A DNA stretch of 64,000 nucleotides from Lactifluus volemus (Eukaryota > Basidiomycota > Agaricomycetes > Russulales > Russulaceae): the NCBI GenBank assembly GCA_022376515.1, contig WTXI01000096.1, positions 1 to 64,000 on the forward strand, given 5' to 3'. The position numbers and the translations under genes were made by a program. The notes under the pieces are model-generated. The model was not told where the DNA came from. It did not search any database and saw nothing but the letters and a program-made list of their open reading frames with translations. Numbering within the stretch: position 1 is the first letter of the stretch; the number at the start of each line of letters is the position of its first letter. This document shows positions 34,101 to 45,543 of this stretch, one piece after another.

Positions 34101-34724
34101 GGTACCTGGTATTTTCAGGATTTTCCGTATCAACTATACACAGATCACTCAAACGCACCCTCTTTACCCCACTACAAGTCGGGCCGTCCAAGTATTCACC
34201 GTTGAGCCAAGATAAACATATCCGTCAGTCTTTACACGTGTGCCTTGCCGTGCTATGGCCTCCGAGTCTCGCGTGGCTATCATGCGCCCATTCCGTTTGC
34301 GTAACGCTCGTCTTGCTCCGAATCTCTCCTTCCCCCATCTACGTGAGAGAGACGTACGCTGTGCTCATCCTGTTCCTTCCCCCTAAAACCTTTCCACAAG
34401 CTCTTGGGGTCCCACCCTTAATTGCGTTCACAGCCCGCGTTTCCCACCCCCGGAGCGATTAACAACCCGTCTGTTTCCCAATTATCGTCCTCATAGTTGA
34501 TCGCTCAGCGTAATCCGTTCAAAACCAAATCCCATTTGACCATCGCCCTAAATGCAATGGTCAAACCTCCTGGCTAAGTTCTCTCCGGAGCGCATCCCAC
34601 CGATTTTGCACGAGGGGCAGTGCAGGCCAGTGCCCGACTACAAGTATGTGATTTATTATATTACGTTATTCGCCTCAAAGGCCTCCCTTGGCCTCTTGAC
34701 CTCCAATGCAGCAAAGTATCCAAC
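28153..34724. other. 6.5 kb without a supported gene, pyrimidine-rich in part
   Basis: 28153-28560 is the likely promoter/5' UTR side of HMG gene 1. 29095-29420 on the plus strand is strongly CT-rich, which is typical of fungal leaders, but no conserved coding sequence follows. A TATA-like word (CATATAAATA) at about 31926 also has nothing convincing downstream. Several frames of 100-210 codons (for example 29746-30378 and 32140-32604) show no family, no intron structure and odd composition. They look like chance. Confidence 0.5.
29097..29150 (+). repeat. CT-rich simple sequence
   Basis: TCTCTC/TTTCCC tracts with almost no purines. Confidence 0.7.
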
Positions 34725-36425
34725 ATGCCTTCCGATCACGAATCTCCCCCAGCGATGTCTGCAGCTGACGACCCAGACGACGAGAGTTCAATCGGCGATT
34801 CCTCGTTCTTTGCGCCTCCAACGTCCCACCGCCAGTTACCCTCATACCCAGTACCGCAGCACGACCTGCAGGGAGTACATGCTATCGTCGATGATTTTTC
34901 AGGCTCACACGACCACCCGCCACGCTCGCCACCACTGCGGTCCTTGGGTCCCCACCCGTACCTTCAGTTCCCTTGCACGCAATCGCCCACACTCATTATC
35001 CTGACGAGTCCTCCATGCCGAACTCCCGTCCACTATCGCCACACGCATCCAGGTTACCTGGACTCATCTCTCCGTCCAACGGTCCACCCCTGCAGCAGCT
35101 TGTCATTTATCCGGATGGATATGCTCCTGTCGAGACCCTCCCGCCACAGAACTACATTGTTCCGGCTAGAACGGCCCCGCCTTTATCCGCGCCACCTTTC
35201 TATCCCGCATCCCACGGCACTTCCCTTTTATCGCAGCCGCACTCTGCCTCGCCACCCTTTTCAAGCCCAACTGTAGCTGTCCCGCCGAACTCAGAGCTCG
35301 CACGACCACCCCGTTTTACGTTTGCACCACCAGGCGCGTACGTACCGGCCGACCCGGTTGTCGTTGCAACAACAGGATCACCTTCGAGCTCTGCCGGCGG
35401 TCGGAATAAGCGTGAAAGGGCCCAAGGCAAGCCCGAGAAGGCATTGCAGCAGACGCAGGAAATTTTGGGTAACCGTGTGCGTAGCAATAGCTGGAGCGTC
35501 TCCTCTATCTTCCGGAGAAAATCTGGTGTGTGCATTGTGTTAGCCTCCGGCCCTCCGTGATCCCGCGGTGGCGCTGACACTACGATTGTGTTCTAGGACG
35601 GCAATCCGGCCCGGCCACTCCCCCTCGCCCGCAGCTCAGCCCAAGTGAGTGGAGGGACCTTGCAAAATGGGCTTATCGCGCAACGGATAACAGTTGGGGG
35701 GAATATTTCGGTAGGTGGCGCTGCCCATTTTTCTGCACAAGTCGGGATCACGAACCTGTGGTTAGAAGAGTACAGCCGTCCGATACCTCTCGCTGATGCA
35801 TCTTTGCCCGTCGAGATGGAAACCTCGAGTCCATACGATAATTCCCTACCACCTCTTCCCCCCCACCTCTCCACCTCACCATACCCTCCTTACCTCTCCC
35901 CCGCACGGACTCGTCGACAAGCGCTCTCAATCCCTTTCTTACCACTAATCTCGGCCAGCCCGCACTCTCGTGGGATCTCCGAACGACCGCACGCGCGATA
36001 CTCTTTCCCTCCTCAACCCCGGGCGATCCGCTGCTCTCCCTATGGCCGCTTCGGATTATGCACAACCGGCAACGTGGCCACCGTGCGGCGCGCTTCGGAT
36101 CGGCGCGATCGTGGGACACACAAAGTGGCGCTGGCCGGTAGACATTCGTAATCCGGCCGGAGTGCGTTGTGGGGACGTGTTCCGCGCACTCGTCGCTAAT
36201 TTGCACGAATTCGTGCACGCACACGAGTTGGCGAGCATGTCTTCAGAGTATGTCGGGCTCGTTCGTGCCATGTGGTATGCGCGCGTTGCGGCGGGTATGC
36301 CCCCCGGGTCCGCACCGCCCGATGGTATTCGGCGCGTAGATTGTTTGTTGGGGTACACCCAGTTTCATGCACTTGTTCCGGGGCCGAGTCCGGGCGAGTG
36401 GACCATGATCGTCGGTGTGCCGTGA
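34725..36425 (+). CDS. DUF6699-type protein with disordered N-terminus, frame broken
   Basis: From the ATG at 34725 (MPSDHESPPAMSAADD) the product begins with a long Pro/Ser-rich disordered region. Intron 35526-35596 joins RRKS-GRQSGPATPP; a second intron (about 35701-35755, gtaggt...ttag) joins SWGEYF to EYSRPIPLAD. The C-terminal domain resembles DUF6699 as I know it in agaricomycetes: LNPFLTTNLGQPALSWDLRT, then ATWPPCGALRIG, WPVDIRNPAGVRCGDVF, RVDCLLGYTQFHALVP, stop at 36425. The function of that domain is unknown to me. Three switches to the next frame (about 34950, 35930 and 35995) each fit one lost base. All coding signals line up in order, so the gene was intact recently or is intact in the real genome. 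Confidence 0.65.
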
Positions 36426-39400
36426 GTAGGTGCGTCATCCCGTCCAAATTGCATACCACGACTATTTTCTTCTTCATTCTTGGTTAAATTCATGATCGTT
36501 TTCGTCATTTATCTCATGGTCTGTTTCATTGCATTGCCTTTGTCGTCTCGCCTCTTGCACTATCACGATTTTGTTTTGTTTTGTCGTTCGTCGTTTGTGT
36601 TTCTGCACAGCATCTCTCCTCTCTCTTCTCCTGCTCTGCATTATTGTTCCGTGTCCCCCGTTCATACCAGTGTTTCTCTTTCTTTTGTTCTATTGCTGTT
36701 GTGTTGTCATGACTGTCTCAACTCAGGTTACGTTATCAACCATCAATCGAACAAGAAACTATACCTCATACTACAGCACCCGTACGATACAGTTATCTAT
36801 GTATTGATATTTTCTGTGTTTTTGAATTCCAAGTAGATTAGTACTTAGCACGGATATCCATTTTGCTGCGATGACAGTGGCATCAATCATCTTTCTCGTA
36901 AAGGAATGAATGGGCACACGAAAAAAAAAGACACCGACCTCCGAGTGGTATCGGACCTTGGATCACGAGAGCGTACCCGTTGTTCACCCGCGCAACGTAG
37001 ACGCTATCCAACCACTTGAGTTCGGCACGCCCATTCAAGATTCCGTTTTGTGTGTGGCATTTCCACACTTTACATCTGTCTTCATTTTAGTTTTGCCCCA
37101 TAATGTCCATGCCCCGGATCTGCTCCGCACCCCCTTCCCCTGGGCGCCCAGCGCCACAAACAAAGACCATATGTCGCTACATCATCGTCATGTTGCACAT
37201 GTGGCATATTCTGGATTTTTTTTTTTTCCTTTTTACACAAGCGTGCCGCTTCCGGTCTTTGTAAGTGGCTTCCATTGCGTGAGGCGTCTCAGGACCTGGT
37301 GGCGAAGCAGGGGGAGCACGGATCAATTTCGGTGCCAACAGCGCAGCACTATTGTCTTTTGGAACAGGTTCATATTTCTCAGCGATACGCGTTATTACCA
37401 GGGGTAATAACAGTGATGATGAGGATGGAGAAATGCGAAATGAAAAAAAAGGTGGGTTTCCCGTGGCGTCGTGGCGATGACGCTTTCATTTTGAATGTGT
37501 GCTGTGTTTATGGGAAGTCTGATCGTGCCGTTCGTGCAGTGCCACTTCGAATCGCGGCTCCTTACTACAGTACTGGCCTGAATGAGTATGATGGGCCGTC
37601 AAAAGTGATGATGACATCCTTTGGGAAGATGTTTTTCGATATTCGGCCGCGTGCTCGGGTCGCATGTACTATGTACGGGGACACGAGGATAGAACGAGAA
37701 GAGAGAGGGGTGGATCACATGAATTTCCGCTTGATCCTAAGTCCTAAGTCAGTGAAAGCGGAAGCAGAGAAGACACCGTACTGGGATGAGATCATGGGAT
37801 GAGAATCATTAACGGTTACTACTAGTAGTATAGCAGCGTCCACGGTCCACGTTCACGATCGTGGGTTGCGGAACAACAGGATGGGGATGACGCTTCTTCC
37901 CATGCTTACCCCGGCCAACGATGCCCAAAAAAAACTACCACCCACGAACTTGAGTGGGGTCTTGACCAAATAAAGGTCCGGTCTCGTCACGAGGTCTGTC
38001 AGCGTTTCGGTTTCGGCGCAAATAATCTCAGGTGAATCTGAGAACTTTCGGGCTCAGAAGAGGGTTGGGGGGGTGTTTTACGCCAGGTGTGACTCGGTTG
38101 TTCCGAACACTCTCGGAAGAAACGGATATGAATTCACGGGTCGTACCTTGTTCTAATTCGAACTTCGAAATGTGCGAGGTGGAGGCAAAACGTCATATTT
38201 AAATTTCCCCGGATCATATGATGCGTTGCGCGTAACGTACATTATGATACTGTGGTACTGTACATACTCATACTCTATGACGAAGGGCCGTTGTTGGTGG
38301 GCCCAGTTTGAACAACAAAGGTCACATGAATACGTGAACTGCAAAGATAGAGGGGGTAAGTGAACTGGCACCTACAGCCCGCCACTGTATACGAGATGAT
38401 CCGGGGTTCAAGATACGTAGGCAATACCGAAATTCTTGTCAGGGTTGGGGACATGTTCACGTATGGGGGTGATGGCCGCGGAACAGACAGAGTCCGAAGT
38501 CGCACGGGTTTCCGAAGCCGAAACTTACCGCAACACGACACAATACAAAACGAAAAGCGAAATTGCGATACGGACAGGCGCTTCGTCAGTTTACGCACAG
38601 CACGACGTCACTGTTGGGCGGCTTATCGTTGAACATGTGGTCAAGCCACTGGCGCTGGTGCATGCACAATCTTCACACACACACGCCGTAGATGAATGCT
38701 ACCTACGCGAATCGGAACATGGCGCTGCGCAGGACCCAAAAATGAGAGGGGGCCACCATCATAACCGAGTCGATTTTGCCAGCACTCCGCGTACCACATG
38801 AGCCATCTCGGGTGACACTTTTCCGAGGTCTTGTTCCCCATCGGATGCTATCACAAAACCACCAAAGGATGACAGTTGCCAGTGCCAATGTGACTGGATT
38901 CTGAGGGGTACAACGACTGATTGTACTAGTGAGAAAACGGGTTTTGGACGCTGGGATGCGGGAGTTACCGCAAACTGAGATTGGCAGGCAGTTCAGTAAC
39001 TTATGGATATTTCTCGAGTCCCGTGTGCTTCGCACGAAAAGCATCAGAAGTATTGTGGAAGAGGGGACGCGTGATCCTGGAGTCCAACGGGGCGCGCATT
39101 CGTACCTGCATTCTGAGTTCCCCGGGGGAATATGGGGAAATTGTGATCCGTACGCCGCCGCTGCTGACAAGCGAGATGAAAATATATCAACTGTCAATGG
39201 CGCTCGCTTGGTATAACCACTTGCACAGCATTAATTTTGCAAAGAGCAAAGTGAAAAGAACAAGAAATACAGACCTGAGGGGTGAAATAGTGAAGCGGAT
39301 ATAAGGTGAAAGAGATCGGGGGAGGGGAGGGAAATACAAAGACCAAAGAGGAGATGATAAACAGAAGGGTGTAAAAGCCAAGCCATAAGGGTATGCCAGT

Positions 39401-40239
39401 TGTAATTTGCGCGCTACCTCCGAGCTGAACGTGATCGAGAAAGTAATACCGCCGCCGTTATCAAACTTCCGAGGCCGAATCAGTCGACCGATTTGGGAAT
39501 AAAGTAATCTATCGATACCTCGTCACGGACATCGTAGGGGCAAGCTTACGGCGCCCGGAGTGCTTCTCCTGGCAACCGCGGCTGCAGGAGCGAGTCACAA
39601 GACTACAGGGGCTTACGGGAGTGGCGGATCTCGTGTGAACACGGGGTTTGTTGAGGGTTGACAGGAGGGCGTTTTTGTGGAGAGCACTCTATTGAGGTGC
39701 CAAAGTCGAGGGCTTGGTGGGTCCCGGTCACGAGGAGTTGTAAGATTCGTTGCCTAGTGTTTTTGTCTGTTGAAGAGATTGTCCCCATGGCCGGATCGAC
39801 GGTAATTTTGGGTTACAACGGCCCTGATCCTTATACTCGGTTCAATATTCCCTTTCTCGGCCTCAACGGTCCTTACTCACGGAAGCTTCTCTTTGAATCG
39901 ACTCTTGGTTCAAGTTGGCCCCGGGACTCAACTCTTGCTTTGGACTACACTATCTCGTTCTTTTTGCCAGACACTTTTATATCAATTCCCATTACTTTTC
40001 CCACAAAGTTTCACCTATTCGTCAATCATCTCCTTGCTGCACTGCGCTTGGCGCTTGTCCTGGGAATCTAACGTGGTGGTGACATCTCGCACCTGCCTTT
40101 CATAGAATAAGAGCAACAACGCCTTCCCCTCGTGCGTGAACCCCCAGCAAGACCGCTTAACCTCCCCTTTTTAACGCCTTGCTCTCCGCTTGTTTTCCTT
40201 TTCCTCGACCTCGATTTCATACTCTCCGTAACATCTGAA
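36426..40239. other. No supported gene; right end is the HMG gene 2 leader
   Basis: Open frames at 36910-37407, 37275-37802 and 38436-38801 overlap each other and show no family. The last 200 bases or so before 40240 are pyrimidine-rich and probably the leader of HMG gene 2. Confidence 0.5.
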
Positions 40240-41997
40240 ATGTCTCCTTTCGAGCTTGACACCTTTGTCGACATACCCGACGATGGTACGACTTTTTTCT
40301 CTCCCGGACATCTCGGATCATCACTCACCTTCATGTCCTGCTCTCCGTATCCAGATGACATGCCCCCGCTTGTCGAGCGTCCCCCGCAGATGTCCATGAT
40401 GACCTATTCGTTCGACACTGATTTTACTCCCATCCCGTACAGTCCAGACTTTCTGGACGTCGACATGGCTCCCGAGCCAGTCTCTCGCTTCGAGCTCATA
40501 TCCGAGGAAGACGCGGCGCCCATCACCGCTACGAAGCCCTCGCACGCGAAGAAACGCGATGCGGGCCATATCCCGCGCCCGCCCAACGCGTTCATCCTCT
40601 TCCGCTCCTCCTTCATCAAATCCGAGAGCGTGCCGGGCAACATCGAAGGCAACCATAGCACCCTCTCCAAAATTATCGGTCCGTCTTCTTATCCTTCCAC
40701 GTTGCGTCGCCATGCTGACGCCACGCCCCCTTCTCCAATAGGAATTGTCTGGAAGACGCTCCCACCCGCTGAACGTGAACTGTGGGAGAAGCGTGCTATT
40801 CAGGCACAGGCTGAGCATCGCGCACGATATCCGGACTGGCGTTTCCGGCCTGGGACAAACGTTGACGCCCTCGCGAAGCGCAAGACCAAGGATAAGAATA
40901 AGGATAGGCCGCCCGCACGTCGCCGGCGCAATCCTAGTGCCCGCGATAACGGCATCGCCACCGGTGGCGGTCGATGTAAGGCGCGCGGCGTCATGCAGGA
41001 ACGTCGATGTGCGCAGATCGCGGAACTTCTTGCACGCGGCGTCAAGGGCGTTGCGCTGACGAGCGCGGTGCAAGCATGGGACAAGGAAACTGGCGTCAGC
41101 GGTGCTACCGATGGTGTATTCGTCGCTGAGCAGGGTGTCGTCGGCTCGGGCGAAGCCAAAGCCACCAGAACCAAAGCAGGCCGTGCGCAGCAGGATGGTG
41201 CTGGGAGGGGCCGCAGGGAGATGCGAAATGCGAAAAGTGCCGAGACCACTGCGACGATCAAGACGCGTTCAGCGTCTTCCGTCCAGCAAGCGCGCTTCAA
41301 CATCCCGCTCACTTCTATGTACCGTCGTGCATCTTCTGTGCCTCTCGTCCCGGAACACGGGAGCAACACCCAGGACGCCGCCGTTGCTATCAACGGTATC
41401 AGTACAGTACCGGACTTCTGCCCTCCTCCCCTGTCACCCGCATCCTCCGTATCTTACGGCAGCGAAGTGTCCTTCCCGGAGAGCGACAATATGAACGTGG
41501 GTTGCTTTGCGTTACCCTCTCATTTCGTTATCTGAGCTTCTCCGCCCTTTGTGCTATTTCCCCTCCAGGTTCCCCCCATGTTCGATTTCGTGCCCCTCTC
41601 GCCTCCAGACAGTCCCTGCAGCTCCCACATGGACAACAACGACCTCGGTTCCCTCGTCGGCCCGGGCAGACCTACCCTCGGAATCGGATCAACCGGTGCG
41701 CCGCCGCCCGGGCAGGGTCCTGAGGACTTCTTCTCGAGCTATTCGACGCTGTGCGGCTGGGCCGGCAACATCGCTGGCGTCTCTGACGACCCTGCCAAGG
41801 TTGTCCTTCCCTCGCTCTCGCCCCCTTACGGCTGCCCCGGTGAGATGGACCATCCATTCTCGTTCTTGTCTGCCTCGCCAGCGGTGGCAGACCCGGACCC
41901 GTGGAATAACTATCAAGATATAATCGCTCGCCCGACATTCGGTGGGCTCGAAGATACCTGGGCTGGCGCGAGAGTCGTCGTCGCTCCGTTTGCATGA
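40240..41997 (+). CDS. HMG-box transcription factor 2 (MATA class), three exons
   Basis: Exon 1 40240-40678, intron 40679-40741 (63 nt, gtccgt...aatag), exon 2 40742-41496, intron 41497-41568 (72 nt), exon 3 41569-41997. The spliced length is 1623 nt, 540 residues, with no frameshift. The start MSPFELDTFVDIPDDG follows a pyrimidine-rich leader. The HMG box (about residues 108-185) reads HIPRPPNAFILFRSSFIK, HSTLSKIIG, then across the intron IVWKTLPPAERELWEKRAIQ, ARYPDWRFRP. The box therefore carries an intron after the SKIIG helix. A Lys/Arg-rich stretch (RKTKDKNKDR, ARRRRN) could be a nuclear signal. The C-terminus is Pro/Ser-rich with PPMFDFVPLSPPDSP. This is a probable DNA-binding developmental or mating regulator. 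It is not a close copy of HMG gene 1: outside the RP.NAFILFR core the two boxes differ. Confidence 0.88.
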
Positions 41998-44900
41998 GGG
42001 ACCCGTTATGTGATGCAACTTGATGTTGCACCTCTCCTATCTTTTGTATGTCTGACAAATGGACTCGGCGGTTCTGTATGAAGAAGAAAAAAAGAGAGAA
42101 AGCTTTTTGAGGGGCATTTTGGGGGGGGGAGAGTACAGGCGATTTTCACTATTGATCCTTCAATCGCCCGAGATTGTCTCTTCCCTCCCGTTATTTCCCT
42201 AACTCTGACCGATTGTTTTCCGTGTTTGGTCCATCGTTTCTTGGCCTATGCTTACCCCCTTTCTTAGACTTGTATCCCTTCTCTGGCTTTTTGCGTGTAT
42301 CTATTCGCTTCCCGCCCCTCTTCTCCCCTTTATGACCACCTTCCCTATTGTCCACCCAAAGAAAGAAGAAAAACGAATAAATAGAAAAAAAGGGGGCCTT
42401 CTGTCCTGTTATGTCGTGTTGTTTGTACGGTAATGTGTCGTCGTTGTTCGTCGTGATTGTATACTCTCACCCACAGATCGCGTCATTCCGATTTCCGCGT
42501 TGTCCTTTTTTTTTTTTAACCTTTCCCACCAGATCCCACCTCCATTTGTACACACGCTGTTCCAGAATAAGTATTTAAAAAACAAGTATATGCATCGCAC
42601 AACGCCGCGTTTGTGCACCCATGACGGAATCCTCCGTCAAGTCGCGGGTTCGGTACAGCCGCACTTGAGCCTAATCAATTGTAACTGCAAAAATCTATCG
42701 CCTATCGGACTCTCCTTCTTCTAATGATGAACGCACACATCGGTCAACTACCAAGTCGGTTAAAGATGTGTTTACGGCTACTATTCATTGCCTCGCACGG
42801 ATATGGCAACCAGTGCCAGGTCAGCACACTCTACCGGCGACTCCGAGTCGTGGCGCGATCTTTTCTTTCTCATCGGTTGGTCATTGGATCGCAAAAGCTT
42901 GCTTTGGGATTGGTTTAGCTGGCAAACAATAGTTGGCTGTCCGACGCCCCCGCCCCGGGAAAACTGTTTCTTCGATCTCCTCATTTGGGCCTCACGCTCT
43001 CTTCGTTCCTTTCCAGCGCATTTTGTGTTGGTCTGTTCCGCCCTTTCCCACCCTTTCCTCTTTCCTTTTCTGTCCTTTTGGCAGGTACGCAGGGCGGGAG
43101 TACTAGTAAGCACCCTGTTAGCGTGTGTGTCGGGGTTTGATGGATCCTCCTGCCTGAAAAAAGAGGCCCCTCAGGTTGCTCCCAATCTCCTATCATCAAA
43201 TCTTATCGCTCCATCAACTGCACATACTTTAACAAACCACAGAGACAGACAGAAAACAAATGGTCGTGTCTGGCACAGAGTGGTGGAGATGCCGAACATG
43301 GTGATCGGTTTTTGATTGTCTCCGGGGTTTATTAAAGTGAGTGTACCTTTCTCAGAGAAGGGATGATGAGTTAGGTGATAGAAGAGTGTTCAGGAGTTGC
43401 GTCAATGTATCTCCCTGTATCTCTTTACTTCTAACGACCACGATGGTGGATGACTCCTTCAGTCCATCATCTTAGTATTCATTTCATAGTCCGTTAACGC
43501 CTTTGGGGAACCACCTTTCAAGTTCTGCGGCATAAGGTGCGAATATCCAGACAGAGCCTCGATACACTGATATCGTAGTCAACTCACCTTTGATCTATGT
43601 CTCAGCAGGACAGACCGTTGTTGCCCCTGTCGCGTTCAGTTTTGGTAGGCGTACCTTCAAAACACCAACCGAATTGACACTTCTCACATTTTAGGGCCTC
43701 ACACAGGTTCTCGATCCCGCCTGCCACATTTAGGAAACAGCCACACAATGTCGGTCGGCTGAGCAATGCCTGCGCTGTTGTGCCGGTTCAAAATACTTCG
43801 CTCAACGAACACCATATCTGGCCTGCGCACTGCGCGGAACCGCAATGTTTCGAACGCAACGAGTACAGTGGTCCCGTTGGAACAAGACAGCCATAATCGT
43901 GATCACGCACGACCTCTCGGTGATGAGGGTTGTGTATGACGCTCGACTTGGGGTGTCCCGGGCCATGTCATGTTTCTTTCTCATTACCGTTTGCTCCCGA
44001 ACGGCATCACGTACTTTGATTGCGAGGTTTTTCCACCTTTCCCCTGTCGTCGTTTACTGCTCAGTTGCCGTGTTTCTCCGAGGATTTGCCCACGGTTGCT
44101 TGCAAACTCTATTCTTTGACTACCCCCGGAGAGCCAGCAATAAGTCGGATTGGCAACATCGACTCGCGTTCATGCACGGCCAGGGCCTAGCACATACGTA
44201 GGGCACCCACTGGCAATGAGCCTGCACCTCTTCATATTTCCTCCGCTCCGCTCGCTCTCTACGTGACACTCCCCTTCTTCACACCCCAGCCTCCCTCCCT
44301 CCTCCACTCTCTAACACACTACACCACTCGGCCTGCGAGGGTATAATAATATTTTGGGGCGCTTATATCAGAGCCCGTTTCGGTGTTCTTCTCACGGCCT
44401 TCCCGCTTTTTTCCAGAAGATCAAATCATGTCCATGATTGTAAACTGTAAATGTAGAATTGTATTGTCAGCTTCGGTGAAACCTCGCCTTTGCTTTTTCA
44501 TCTGCACGCACATCTTACATCGTCAAAAAATGGATTGTTTAGTAGCGATTCAGCACCCACAACTTGAACGTGCTGGCTGGGCGGTGCAGTGATTTATAGC
44601 ATATCAGCTTGGAGTTCGTTGTAAGAAGGAAGTGCTTTTCCTTGGTCATTACAACACGTGGTGAGACAGTGGTAGTATTGTTCCTCCGGGCTCAATTGTG
44701 CCAATGCGACGGTGCCGTGCGTCACGGTGATCTGATGATGGACGTACTGGAACTGTGATTGGTTGACGAGATGAATACATCACATAGAGCACGGCGCGGG
44801 CGGAGAGAGAAGGGTTAGGGGTCTACGTGCGCACACACGTGGCCGCACAAAATGAATCGATTCCAGGTTACGGAACAACTGCAGGGACAATAACGGCCAC

Positions 44901-45543
44901 GCATTATCTTCGGAGTCGGAACGCCAAATAGAAAAAAACCGCTGAAATGGGCGACGTTCGGGAAGCTTTCCTTGATCCAAGTAATTGTGAAAGATATACG
45001 AGAGGTTCCCCAACTAAAGACCGACTTCAAAAGGAATCTTCCTATCTCAAAGAAAACCGGACTAGTAAGTGTCTTGTACCAGATCAATTCAAGTTGTGAT
45101 GTCCTGCAACAATTCCACTGGCAGGACCAGCGATTCGAGGCATTCGATCAACCTCACTACTATTTGCATGTGAAAAACAATTGCCCAGTAAGCCCAGCAG
45201 TTCGGCGTCGCAACCCAGAACTAGGGGTTAGTCAGAAAACAGAAAGAGTATCGTGGTCGGTGCTAGCGAGATCATAACAAGCGGAGAATTGGAATACCTT
45301 TAGAAAACCCGTGCGTGGTAACGGTGTCCAGGTACGGGCCGAGTGTCAGTGAGAAGTTGAGAAGTGAGCAGCGCTGGCCAGAATTGAAGGGCTCTAGATT
45401 TGGGTTGAATTGCCAGTAGCTGCATCACGTTCAGCTCCTCATTTACGTCAACTACGATGGAGAAATCTCCTAGTTCGTGAAAACGGCCGAAAGCCGTCAT
45501 GACAGGATCACGACCTCTCATACTATATGTCATGTTGGTACCA
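41998..45543. other. No supported gene
   Basis: Starts with the HMG gene 2 3' region. Later frames (42788-43315, 43845-44201, 44972-45277) have no recognisable motif. No RNA gene was seen. Confidence 0.5.

Noticed and set aside
37275..37802. 175-codon frame
   Set aside because: Overlaps another frame (36910-37407), no motif, and preceded by a T homopolymer; likely chance.
42788..43315. 175-codon frame after HMG gene 2
   Set aside because: No recognisable family; Phe/Ser/Pro-rich from a pyrimidine tract.
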